Assembly (NCBI GenBank): GCA_036654415.1
Contig: JAVVSB010000054.1
Span: 1-8,625, forward strand
Reading direction: 5' to 3'
DNA: 8,625 nt
From: Mucinivorans sp036654415
Lineage (GTDB): Bacteria > Bacteroidota > Bacteroidia > Bacteroidales > Rikenellaceae
In this document: positions 1 to 6,764 of the stretch, in pieces
Layout: each line of letters starts with the position of its first letter
Numbering within the stretch: position 1 is the first letter of the stretch
Notes under the pieces: model-generated
What the model saw: only the letters and a program-made list of their open reading frames with translations
What the model was told of the DNA's origin: nothing
Database searches by the model: none
Program-made: the position numbers and the translations under genes

Positions 1-102
1 CTGGTTAATAATTTGGTTAAATTTTTCGTTTGGCGTGAGGTAACCGAGTTTTTTACGGGGTCTATTATTCAAAATGTTTTTATCATTACCTATGCAATAA
101 TT
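1..102 (-). pseudogene. C-terminal remnant of an IS30-family transposase
   Basis: Read on the minus strand from 102 down to 1, the frame is open and contains the stretch ILNNRPRKKLGYLTPNEKF. This matches the NNRPRK-LGY-TP-E-F signature near the C-terminus of IS30-family DDE transposases, just after the catalytic glutamate region. An in-frame TAG at 105-103 lies directly upstream, and no transposase-like sequence follows to the right. The N-terminal helix-turn-helix and most of the catalytic core are therefore missing, and the true C-terminus lies left of base 1. I read this as a decayed or truncated insertion sequence lying 3' of the glycoside hydrolase gene. The fragment is only about 34 codons, so the family call rests on one well-conserved motif. 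A frameshift further upstream rather than a deletion cannot be excluded, but bases 106-200 show nothing transposase-like. Confidence 0.72.
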
Positions 103-105
103 CTA

Positions 106-200
106 AAATATAAGTTGCATTTAGTTTTAATAATTGGTAAAGGTATGTATTTTATGCTAAAAAACTATCATTAAAGATATGCTTAAGGATAAAACACCTC
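106..200. other. AT-rich intergenic stretch, no gene seen
   Basis: This stretch between the IS30 remnant and the stop codon of the minus-strand hydrolase is very AT-rich and has stops in all frames. I found no convincing hairpin terminator for the hydrolase. A TACCTTTA element on the minus strand resembles the Bacteroidota -7 box but has no well-placed partner and no intact gene behind it. Confidence 0.5.
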
Positions 201-2681
201 TTACTCCACCATGATTTCGTCGCAGAAGAGCCAGGCACTGCCCCCAATATGCCAGGCGGGCATGGTGTGGTGCCCCGTGGCCTTAACCTTTATGTAGCGG
301 GCCTGACTAGGGGTAATCTCTTTGGTGACAGTTATTTTCCGTACAGGCCCCTTTTGAGCTTCTCCTAGTTCAATGACACCTAGTGATTCAAAATTTATCC
401 CATCCTCCGATAGCCAATACTCCACCGAGATAGGTGGAGCTATCCAATCCGAGGGGCTGTGGAAATACATGGAACTTATGCGGCTCATCTCTGTTGGTTT
501 GCCCAAATCTAGAACCACCTCCATGTCGTTGCCTATAAAGCCTTGCCATGGGGCCGACTTATAGCGCAGTTCGGCCACCTGCCCATCGGTCAGTGCCCCG
601 TCACCTCCGCCATTGTATTGTGTGTAGGGTTGTAGGTAGTTGACTTTGGCCTTGAGGGCTTTGTGGGCTGCGATTAGTTGTTCACTTACTCCGTATAGTG
701 TCCCATTTATGCTCATACGTGCTTTAAGTAGTGCCACCTTGTTGATGGTCAAGGTATCCCTATATATTGCCGATGTTTCGGATGGTTCCGTACCGTCTAG
801 GGTGTAGTGAATGGTGCTACCTGGGATGTGGTTGTTGATGGTGACTTCGAAGGCTTTGTCTTGGCGAACAATCGAGAAGTCCATGTCTGGTACCACCTCC
901 ATCAAGTCGAACCAAGCCACCCCTTCGCTTATCAAGGTTAGTGAACTGCTCACTGCTCGTGGGTCATCGGCCTTAGCCTCAAATGTGGCGTTGATGGTGT
1001 ATTGTTTCCACTGTGAGGTAAGTTCAAATTCCCCAGAGGCAAAGCCTCCTAGGTTAACCCTAAAAAACGCCCCTTTTGGATTGCGTTTTAGTGTTTGCTC
1101 ATCGCTTTTGGCCCAGATGGTTAATATATAATTTTTGCCTACAATGAGTGGCATCGGGTTAAAACTCAGTGAGCAACCATTGCCCTGAGACGGGGTGATA
1201 AGCCGCAGAGAATGGCTGCCGTGGTAGGCCACGCGGCTATCCAGGAAATAGTTTGCCGAAGGGTCTTTGCCTACGCTGGCATAGGTGGCCGAGGGTTGTT
1301 GTGCGCTTACCGAATATGGATTTTCAAAGCTGGGGTCTTTTTGTAGATTACTCTCGTTCGATGGCGTTTGGGTGGCGGTGGTGTAGATATTGACACCAAA
1401 AGGGGCTATAAAGTCAGTCATGACCCCCTCAAAGAGTCTAGGAGTGTAATTTTGGAACATCTCGTAGGTGACACCAGCAGAGCGTACCGAAAATTGTTCA
1501 GGTACTCCACTGCGGTTGACTATCACCATGACTTTGCCGTAACTTTTTCCAAAAATTTCTTTACTTCCATCTATATTAAGACTCTCTCCATCATTAAAAT
1601 GGGGAACGAGCAGCTCAATCTGGCGGCAGGTTTGGGCGTAGCTGTCCCACATGGATTGATTTTTTGGGAAACCGTTGAGCCCATGGCGTACAAAGGCTTG
1701 GAAGCCGCGAGCTCCAGCTAGTGTTGCTCCCCATGTCATCATCCGTATTTCAGCCGCTGTCGGTTCGCGTGCCCACCATTCGCTTCCGCCAAAAGTCTGT
1801 GGCACATACCAAATAGCCTTCTCAAAGCAAAGTTCATTGTAGAGCCCTTGCACGGCATCAATCACCCCCGCAGGGGCTGAGTTTGGCACTGGATAGGTGT
1901 CGCACATAATAATGTCGCAACATTCAGCATAGCTACGTCCAGGGCCTGCGCTCATTATAACCACCGTTATGGGGTGGTATGGGTCTGCCTGCTTGATATG
2001 TTGATATATTTTTTCCAACGTTTCGGGTTTCATGCCTTGTCCCTCTGGCTCATCGGCTATATACCAGCTCAGTAGAGCAGGGTGGTCCTTGATGGCTTTT
2101 ATCTCTTGGTCTAAACTCTGAAGTTTTTCTTTTTCCGATATTCCCTTAAAACGGGCACTGCCCACTCCTCCACCGCCAGCAATGCTGAGTAGGTTGTAGT
2201 TAACCTTCATGCCCACCTGGGCGCAGCGGTCCATATACCATAGTCTCTCTTTTAGGGTTTTTCCCTCGATTTTTTGGTATGGCGAGTATAGATTCATGCC
2301 ACGCACCACCTCTTGGCTGATAAGCTCTTTTTGGATGGGTGAATAGCAGTAGAATCCGCAGGGGATAAACGGCAGCTTATCGCTGGTTATGACCAGTCCG
2401 CTCAAACGGTCAATCTGCACCTGATTCTCTTTTGGGGCAAGGCGCACAATTGTCACGTCACGTTGTTGGCCATCCACTTTAACCTTCACGCTATTGGGGC
2501 CTAAGCGAAATCCATTGGTTGGCACCTCAATGGTGCGGTGCGATGATGGTGTTTTGATGATAATTTGGGCTGTGGGCTCGTCGGTGATGTAGCTCATTCG
2601 TGGCACAAGCCTTACTGAATCGGCACCATAGCTACCACATAGCAGAGCCATGAAGCAGATAAAGGTTGTTAGTTTTTTCAT
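201..2681 (-). CDS. Exported multidomain glycoside hydrolase-like protein
   Basis: 826 aa. Residues 1-19 form a Sec signal peptide (MKK, hydrophobic core, likely cut near SYG/A). Residues 20-95 are a beta-rich N-terminal region. About 95-435 looks like a clan GH-A type TIM barrel: GLVITSDKLPFIPCGFY starts the barrel, WYIADEPEG (206-214) offers D210/E211 as candidate acid/base, and E301 in GGSEWW or E311 are candidates for the second carboxylate. About 446-600 resembles a CBM4/9-type jelly roll (KDPSFENP, LTIWAKS). About 605-670 resembles a chitobiase C-terminal domain (IHYTLDGTEPS). About 680-826 resembles an F5/8 type C domain (ITPSQARYIKVKATG, ending FCDEIMVE). The start at 2681 is supported by the signal peptide directly behind it. 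The substrate is unknown. The protein probably acts in the periplasm or at the cell surface on a complex glycan. No SusC/SusD pair is in the window, so it is not in an obvious polysaccharide utilisation locus. The fold call is firmer than any enzyme name. Confidence 0.82.
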   Translation of the reverse strand: MKKLTTFICFMALLCGSYGADSVRLVPRMSYITDEPTAQIIIKTPSSHRTIEVPTNGFRLGPNSVKVKVDGQQRDVTIVRLAPKENQVQIDRLSGLVITSDKLPFIPCGFYCYSPIQKELISQEVVRGMNLYSPYQKIEGKTLKERLWYMDRCAQVGMKVNYNLLSIAGGGGVGSARFKGISEKEKLQSLDQEIKAIKDHPALLSWYIADEPEGQGMKPETLEKIYQHIKQADPYHPITVVIMSAGPGRSYAECCDIIMCDTYPVPNSAPAGVIDAVQGLYNELCFEKAIWYVPQTFGGSEWWAREPTAAEIRMMTWGATLAGARGFQAFVRHGLNGFPKNQSMWDSYAQTCRQIELLVPHFNDGESLNIDGSKEIFGKSYGKVMVIVNRSGVPEQFSVRSAGVTYEMFQNYTPRLFEGVMTDFIAPFGVNIYTTATQTPSNESNLQKDPSFENPYSVSAQQPSATYASVGKDPSANYFLDSRVAYHGSHSLRLITPSQGNGCSLSFNPMPLIVGKNYILTIWAKSDEQTLKRNPKGAFFRVNLGGFASGEFELTSQWKQYTINATFEAKADDPRAVSSSLTLISEGVAWFDLMEVVPDMDFSIVRQDKAFEVTINNHIPGSTIHYTLDGTEPSETSAIYRDTLTINKVALLKARMSINGTLYGVSEQLIAAHKALKAKVNYLQPYTQYNGGGDGALTDGQVAELRYKSAPWQGFIGNDMEVVLDLGKPTEMSRISSMYFHSPSDWIAPPISVEYWLSEDGINFESLGVIELGEAQKGPVRKITVTKEITPSQARYIKVKATGHHTMPAWHIGGSAWLFCDEIMVE

Positions 2682-2739
2682 ATCCCTAAAATGAATTAAT
2701 GTTAGTGGGAGTAAAATTAGTTAAAAAATTGCAAAATAG

Positions 2740-2770
2740 TTTGAAATTTCATAAAACTTATGTAACTTTA
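2740..2770 (+). promoter_or_regulatory. Bacteroidota-type promoter of the small DNA-binding gene
   Basis: TTTG at 2740-2743 is followed after 19 bases by TAACTTTA at 2763-2770. This fits the Bacteroidota sigma-ABfr pattern (TTTG, 19-21 bases, TAnnTTTG), with seven of eight positions matching in the -7 box. Transcription would begin near 2777 and give a leader of about 53 bases that is AT-rich and has no Shine-Dalgarno sequence. Confidence 0.6.
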
Positions 2771-2829
2771 CCAAAGAATTATGATAGGGACAATAAATTA
2801 TTAACTCATAACTAATAACTTTTTTTATT

Positions 2830-3078
2830 ATGAACACAATAACCTTTAATGAGCTACGTCGCATCAAAGATGCGCTTCCATCAGGGTCTATGCAGCGCAT
2901 AGCCACTGAGCTTGGTATCGAAGTAGACACTGTGCGTAATTATTTTGGTGGTACCCACTACAAAACTGGCGAGGGTAAACCACTGGGTATTCATATTGAA
3001 CCAGGGCCCGATGGTGGTATTGTTATGCTTGATGATATGACTATACTCGAAAAAGCTAAGTTGATTATTAACGAATAA
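2830..3078 (+). CDS. Small predicted helix-turn-helix DNA-binding protein
   Basis: 82 aa. Residues about 6-40 read as a compact helix-turn-helix: a first helix (NELRRIKDALP), then SMQRIATELGIEVDTVRNYFGG, where IATELGIEVDTVRNY has the spacing of helix, turn and recognition helix. The second half is glycine- and proline-rich, with HIEPGPDGGIVMLDD, and ends in a short helix (ILEKAKLIINE). This layout resembles a family of about 80-aa putative DNA-binding proteins common in Bacteroidales and of unknown function. It is a single-gene unit with its own promoter upstream and a hairpin terminator downstream. The ATG at 2830 follows a T/A-rich leader typical of the phylum. DNA binding is inferred from the motif. 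The target genes are unknown, and the size would also suit a chromatin-associated or growth-phase regulator. Confidence 0.78.
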   Translation: MNTITFNELRRIKDALPSGSMQRIATELGIEVDTVRNYFGGTHYKTGEGKPLGIHIEPGPDGGIVMLDDMTILEKAKLIINE

Positions 3079-3111
3079 GTCAAAAACAGCTCCTTAGAAC
3101 ATTTTACAAAA

Positions 3112-3145
3112 AAGAGAGGCCGTTGTTAAATCAACGGCCTCTCTT
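3112..3145 (-). terminator. Strong intrinsic terminator between convergent genes
   Basis: A perfect 14-bp inverted repeat, AAGAGAGGCCGTTG (3112-3125) and CAACGGCCTCTCTT (3132-3145), encloses a 6-base loop. On the minus strand the stem runs directly into a T-run (complement of 3108-3113), which makes a textbook terminator for the SIMPL gene. On the plus strand the stem is followed by TT and a mixed pyrimidine tract, so it may also stop transcription of the small DNA-binding gene, but less strongly. Confidence 0.9.
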
Positions 3146-3161
3146 ATGTTCTCTCTAGAGC

Positions 3162-3869
3162 CTAATCTTCTAATCGGTATTCAATTGTGGTCACCACACG
3201 TAGTGTTTTTATGTTGGGAGTGTTGGCATCCCGGTCCTCGATAGTGAGTTGTCCCTGCGAGGCGCGTTTGATTTTACCCAATTCGCTTTGCGAATCTTCG
3301 GCAAATTTTTGAGCCGAAGCGCGTGCGTTTTTTGTAGCCTCTTCAATCATCGAAGGTTTTACTTCGTCCAACTTAGTGAAGAAGAATTGGGTCTGAAAAC
3401 GGTAGTCCTGGTTGGTGATGGCAATACCTTGGCGCATCATTTCGCTCTGTTTGGCCATCAGTTCCATCACTTTGTCAACGTGTTGCGAACTTACGGTGAT
3501 AACTTGTGTGGCGTAGTAGCGGTACATACTTTTTTCGTTGGCATATTGGTTGGCCTGTTGGTCAACCACCGATGGAGCTGACGAGGTGATATCCGAGGTG
3601 GGTATGCCACTGCTAGCCAAGAAAGCCATAATAGCCTTGTTTTTAGTTTCGATGGCCGAAGAAATTTGGTTCAAATCATCGCCCACTTCGGTGTAGACCA
3701 CAGGCCAAATCACCTTGTCGGCTGGTCGCTCGATTTCGCACAAGCCGCGAACCGTAACCGCTCGGTCCAATGTCTTTGTGGAGCGTATGCCCCAGCTGAT
3801 AAATACACCCAAAAGGGTTAGTCCAATGGCCAAAACCACAGAGGAGATAATACGTGAAGATTTTTCCAT
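3162..3869 (-). CDS. Membrane-anchored SIMPL (DUF541) domain protein
   Basis: 235 aa. One N-terminal hydrophobic segment (about 7-28, IISSVVLAIGLTLLGVFISWGI) acts as an uncleaved anchor or signal, so most of the protein should be periplasmic. Residues about 36-233 fit the SIMPL/DUF541 family: an opening strand (RAVTVRGLCEIERPADKVIWPVVYT), a helix with the DLNQISSAIETKNKAIMAFLASSGI pattern, a central YYATQVITVSS strand with the following VDKVMELM helix, a helix (EEATKNARASAQKFAED), and a closing strand (RVVTTIEYRLED). Members are oligomeric envelope proteins, some linked to oxidative or envelope stress (Escherichia coli YggE) or to immune signalling partners (mouse SIMPL). The biochemical role is not settled. 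The length is normal for the family. The gene is transcribed alone, divergently from the DUF308 operon. Confidence 0.88.
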   Translation of the reverse strand: MEKSSRIISSVVLAIGLTLLGVFISWGIRSTKTLDRAVTVRGLCEIERPADKVIWPVVYTEVGDDLNQISSAIETKNKAIMAFLASSGIPTSDITSSAPSVVDQQANQYANEKSMYRYYATQVITVSSQHVDKVMELMAKQSEMMRQGIAITNQDYRFQTQFFFTKLDEVKPSMIEEATKNARASAQKFAEDSQSELGKIKRASQGQLTIEDRDANTPNIKTLRVVTTIEYRLED

Positions 3870-3892
3870 AATATTTTGTATTAGATTTGCTA

Positions 3893-3926
3893 CAAAGTTA
3901 GCAAAAAAATTATTACCTTTAACAAA
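3893..3926 (-). promoter_or_regulatory. Bacteroidota-type promoter of the SIMPL gene
   Basis: On the minus strand a perfect -7 box TAACTTTG (3900-3893) is preceded by TTTG (3926-3923), with 22 bases between them, one more than the usual 19-21. Transcription would start near 3887, leaving a leader of roughly 18 bases before the ATG at 3869. Confidence 0.6.
3914..3921 (+). promoter_or_regulatory. Possible -7 element for the DUF308-led operon
   Basis: TACCTTTA on the plus strand matches seven of eight positions of TAnnTTTG and lies 29 bases before the ATG at 3951. The nearest TTTG (3886-3889) is 24 bases upstream, longer than ideal, so this is weaker than the opposing promoter. The two elements overlap back to back, so activity in one direction may affect the other. 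Confidence 0.35.
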
Positions 3927-3950
3927 TATTTATTTTTAATTCTTTCAATT

Positions 3951-4487
3951 ATGGAACGCTATTTCAAGCTTTATAACTCTCTGTTATGGGGAGTTTGTGC
4001 CATCGTTTTTGGCATTTTACTTATCAAGTGGCAACGCGATTTTTTGCAAACCATTATTTTGGTGGCTGGTATAATTTCGTTGGTTGTAGCTTTGGCTCAG
4101 ATTATTAGCTTTGCTATGATGAAAAGTAAAGTTAACCTTAAGTGGAGTCAGATTCCAGCTGCTCCATTTTTTGCCCTTATCATTGGTCTGCTTTTGGTTG
4201 TGAGTCCTCTGTTGTGGGTCGATATTATGGTTCGTGTGGTGGGCGTAGTTATTATTCTACTATCGGTTAACCAGGTTATTACGATGGTCGGAGCGCGTCG
4301 TAAGGGGTATGATGTTAGTGTGTGGCTCTTTGTTTTCCCTGTGGTGATGTTCCTAGCTGGAGTATTGGTCCTTTTTGAGCCACTATTTATCGCTGATTGG
4401 ATTGTTGTTTTTGCTGGTTGCCTGTTCATTGCTTATGGCCTTTTGGAGGTCGTTTCTTATTTTGTGGTTAAGAAAATCGATAAATAA
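3951..4487 (+). CDS. DUF308/HdeD-like six-helix inner-membrane protein
   Basis: 178 aa, almost entirely hydrophobic. Six membrane segments can be placed at about 9-26, 32-55, 69-87, 91-112, 124-142 and 147-171. They are arranged as three hairpins with the repeated pattern hydrophobic helix, short polar turn, hydrophobic helix, as in the DUF308 (HdeD) family. Short basic loops (about 57-65 MKSKVNLK and 115-119 ARRKG) suggest cytoplasmic turns. In E. coli HdeD is linked to acid resistance, but most relatives have no assigned role, so no function is claimed. It is the first gene of the plus-strand operon, and its stop shares one base with the sulfatase start (TAATG). Whether it works with the genes behind it is unknown. 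Confidence 0.8.
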   Translation: MERYFKLYNSLLWGVCAIVFGILLIKWQRDFLQTIILVAGIISLVVALAQIISFAMMKSKVNLKWSQIPAAPFFALIIGLLLVVSPLLWVDIMVRVVGVVIILLSVNQVITMVGARRKGYDVSVWLFVFPVVMFLAGVLVLFEPLFIADWIVVFAGCLFIAYGLLEVVSYFVVKKIDK

Positions 4488-6031
4488 TGGTTAAACAAAA
4501 ATCTATGTTGCTTTTGTCTTTAATTCCAGCCTCGGTCATGGCTCAGGGCAACAAGCCGCTTAATATTATCTACATTATGACCGATGACCATGCACAGCAG
4601 ACCATGAGTTGCTATGATGGTAGTTTGAATCAAACGCCTGGCTTGGACCGTCTGGCCAAGGAGGGTGTCCTTTTCGAGAATAGTTTTGTGACCAACTCCA
4701 TCTCTGGTCCCTCGCGTGCGGTGCTTATCACGGGCAAGTTTAGCCATCTAAATGGCTTTCGCGACAACGCCTCTACCTTTGATGGTTCGCAACAAACCTT
4801 TCCTAAGTTGCTTCAAAAGGCTGGTTATCAAACGGCTATTATTGGCAAATGGCATTTGGTAAGTCAGCCCACTGGCTTTGATTACTGGACAATTCTTCCG
4901 GGTCAGGGCTCCTATTATAATCCAGATTTCATCACAGCTAATGGCAAGGAGAAGGTCGAGGGCTATGTGACTAACATCATCACCGACAAGAGTATTGATT
5001 GGATAGAGCATCGCGACAAGAGTAAACCTTTCTGTCTGCTGCTTCATCATAAGGCTATCCATCGTAATTGGATGGCCGATACCACCGACCTGCTAGCTTA
5101 CGAGGATGTAACTTTTCGTGAACCAGCGACCTTTTGGGACGGCTACAAAAACCGTAAAGCCGCTGCTTATCAGCAGCAGAGTATCGACAAGGATATGGAT
5201 TTGACCTACGACCTTAAGATGTTGCATGACTCAATACATACACCCATTGGTACTTGGTATGGCGAAATTACTCGCATGAATGGGTCTCAGCGAGCTGCTT
5301 GGGATAGACATTATGTGCCCCTAACCGAACAGTTTTTGCATGACAGTCTTTCTGGTCGAGAGTTGGTGCAGTGGAAGTTCCAACGTTATCTGCGCGATTA
5401 CCTTAAGTGCGTTAAGTCAGTGGATGACAATACAGCGCGATTGTATGCTTACCTAGAAAAAGAGGGCCTACTCGAAAATACCATTATCGTCTATGCCTCC
5501 GACCAAGGATTCTATATGGGCGAGCATGGTTGGTTTGACAAACGGTTTATCTACGAGGAGTCACTGCGCACTCCCTTGTTGGTTCGGATGCCCAACTCAA
5601 TGGATGTGCCTCGTGGTGTAAGGGTCAAACAGATGGTACAGAATATTGACTATGCCCCCACTTTGCTTACTCTTGCTGGGGTTGAGGTCCCTTCTGATAT
5701 GCAGGGGTGTTCTTTGGATGCTATTCTTCGAGGCCAGAAGGTCAAGACATGGCGCGATGCTATCTATTACCACTACTATGAATATCCCGATGCTCACCGT
5801 GTCCATCGCCACTATGGTGTGCGTACTGACCGTTATAAGTTGGCCCATTTTTATGGTTCTGACATTAACTCTTGGGAGCTCTTTGACCTGAGAACTGACC
5901 CCCACGAGGTAAATAATGTGTATGGTACGGCTAAGTACAAGAACATTCAAGCACAACTACATCAACGTTTAACTGACCTCCAGGCCCAATACGGTGACAC
6001 CGAGCCCGAGGCCAATTATAAGGATGAGTAA
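4487..6031 (+). CDS. Exported S-type sulfatase (S1 family)
   Basis: 514 aa. A signal peptide (1-19, cleavage at VMA/Q) sends it to the periplasm or outer surface. The sulfatase fold begins at NIIYIMTDDHA (26-36), where D33 and D34 are calcium ligands. The modification motif S-x-P-x-R is SGPSR (73-77). S73 should be oxidised to formylglycine by an anaerobic sulfatase-maturating radical SAM enzyme, which is not in the window. Other expected active-site elements are present: TGK (82-84), GKWH (120-123), HHKAIH (187-192), SDQG (338-341) and FDKR (350-353). The C-terminal subdomain (YELFDLRTDPHE-like, about 463-474) is intact. The overall pattern resembles Bacteroides S1_11-type N-acetylglucosamine-6-O-sulfatases, but the substrate is inferred from motif similarity only. 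Length is normal. The start shares one base with the upstream stop, and the stop shares one base with the next start. Confidence 0.9.
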   Translation: MVKQKSMLLLSLIPASVMAQGNKPLNIIYIMTDDHAQQTMSCYDGSLNQTPGLDRLAKEGVLFENSFVTNSISGPSRAVLITGKFSHLNGFRDNASTFDGSQQTFPKLLQKAGYQTAIIGKWHLVSQPTGFDYWTILPGQGSYYNPDFITANGKEKVEGYVTNIITDKSIDWIEHRDKSKPFCLLLHHKAIHRNWMADTTDLLAYEDVTFREPATFWDGYKNRKAAAYQQQSIDKDMDLTYDLKMLHDSIHTPIGTWYGEITRMNGSQRAAWDRHYVPLTEQFLHDSLSGRELVQWKFQRYLRDYLKCVKSVDDNTARLYAYLEKEGLLENTIIVYASDQGFYMGEHGWFDKRFIYEESLRTPLLVRMPNSMDVPRGVRVKQMVQNIDYAPTLLTLAGVEVPSDMQGCSLDAILRGQKVKTWRDAIYYHYYEYPDAHRVHRHYGVRTDRYKLAHFYGSDINSWELFDLRTDPHEVNNVYGTAKYKNIQAQLHQRLTDLQAQYGDTEPEANYKDE

Positions 6032-6495
6032 TGGATGCCTTGACGATAGGTAAAATCCTTTCGCAGGCTTGTCATGATGTTAACTCAGGTCAGCGGGTCA
6101 CTATCACCGCTTATGGTGTAAGTATGCTCCCTCTGATTGGTAACATGACCGATAGGGTGGTGCTAGGGCCTGTCAGCGCCGATGAGTTATGCGTGGATGA
6201 TGTGGTGGTCTTTCACTACCATGGGCGGCTTTTGTTGCACCGTATTGTGGCCATTAATGGTGATAACTTGACCATTCAGGGCGATGGCGTACTACGTTGG
6301 CAGGAGAGAGTTGTCAAGGCTGATGTGGTGGCCCGAGCCGAGAAGGTAGTTCGTTCCAACGGAAAAGTTTTTGTCTGTGGTGAACCGTCTTGGAAACAAC
6401 TTTCAGCGCGTTGGAAGGCTACCCCATTTTTGGTGAAGTACGTTGTGCTTCATACCCTCCATTTGTATCAAAAAATAAAAAAGAAATTATGTTAA
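6031..6495 (+). CDS. Soluble S24/S26 (signal-peptidase-like) protein
   Basis: 154 aa. Residues 28-34 (YGVSMLP) carry the serine motif of S24/S26 peptidases with S31 as candidate nucleophile. LLLHRIVAI (67-75) is the region where bacterial signal peptidase I has its lysine; here H70 stands in its place, as in SipW/Sec11-type enzymes. QGDG (83-86) supplies D85, giving a plausible Ser-His-Asp set. Unlike true signal peptidases it has no N-terminal membrane anchor. A moderately hydrophobic stretch followed by lysines at the C-terminus (about 132-152) might touch the membrane. It overlaps the sulfatase stop by one base and the PqqD-like gene by seven. In this context it may process a peptide or protein partner of the neighbouring genes, but peptidase activity is not proven by sequence. 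A non-catalytic or regulatory role is possible. Confidence 0.75.
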   Translation: MDALTIGKILSQACHDVNSGQRVTITAYGVSMLPLIGNMTDRVVLGPVSADELCVDDVVVFHYHGRLLLHRIVAINGDNLTIQGDGVLRWQERVVKADVVARAEKVVRSNGKVFVCGEPSWKQLSARWKATPFLVKYVVLHTLHLYQKIKKKLC

Positions 6496-6764
6496 CAATT
6501 AAATCCCATTTTCGTCTGCGTACAATTGCGGGTGAAAATATTGTGGTTGACTTTGGACAGATAGGCGGAGCGACTACAAAAATTATATCGCTCAATGAGA
6601 GCTCAGCTTTTCTATTTCAAAAATTTGTAGGTACTCTATTTACGGTGGATGATGTAAAAACGGCCCTCATTGACAAATATGGTATTGTGGAGCAGGATGC
6701 AGTGCGCGATTCGGTCCAGTGGGTTGAGCATATGCGTGTTGCAACACTGTTAAGCGATGAGTAG
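6489..6764 (+). CDS. PqqD-like peptide-binding protein
   Basis: 91 aa from the ATG at 6489. The open frame extends further upstream, but that extension only overlaps the S24/S26 gene, and the ATGTTAA overlap and the family pattern favour this start. Features of the PqqD fold are an N-terminal beta region (about 7-34, with GENIVV), the signature KIISLNESSAFLFQ (31-44), then FTVDDVKTALIDKYGI and a C-terminal helix (72-90) ending in a leucine-rich tail. PqqD proteins are small peptide-recognition chaperones. They bind the leader of a RiPP precursor and present it to a modifying enzyme, usually a radical SAM protein or a lasso-peptide B-protein. Here the neighbours are instead a nucleotidyltransferase and an HPr-kinase-like protein, as in the so-called HPr-rel-A arrangement. 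The natural partner peptide is not in the window. Confidence 0.8.
   Translation: MLTIKSHFRLRTIAGENIVVDFGQIGGATTKIISLNESSAFLFQKFVGTLFTVDDVKTALIDKYGIVEQDAVRDSVQWVEHMRVATLLSDE

Noticed and set aside
151..188. Near-repeat TATGCTAA / TATGCTTAA after the hydrolase stop
   Set aside because: The copies are short, imperfect and in AT-rich DNA. They do not form a stable hairpin and do not match a terminal repeat I can identify.
1368..1721. Long plus-strand open frame opposite the hydrolase
   Set aside because: It is antisense to a well-supported exported protein, has no recognisable motif and low-complexity composition, and is best explained as a shadow frame. The same holds for the frames at 373-564 and 811-1131.
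2619..2681. Possible lipoprotein signal in the hydrolase (cysteine at residue 15)
   Set aside because: The residues before the cysteine are A-L-L, which does not fit a lipobox needing a small residue at -1, while a standard signal peptidase I site is present at SYG/A.
2721..2930. Minus-strand open frame overlapping the small DNA-binding gene
   Set aside because: Its coding part is the complement of the helix-turn-helix gene, and its second half is AT-rich promoter sequence with no protein-like features.
4748..5062. Minus-strand open frames inside the sulfatase
   Set aside because: They run opposite conserved sulfatase motifs and show no motif of their own; frames at 4520-4747 and 5597-5956 were rejected for the same reason.
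6390..6488. Upstream extension of the PqqD-like frame
   Set aside because: It lies entirely within the S24/S26 gene, does not resemble PqqD, and the ATG at 6489 gives a normal family length.
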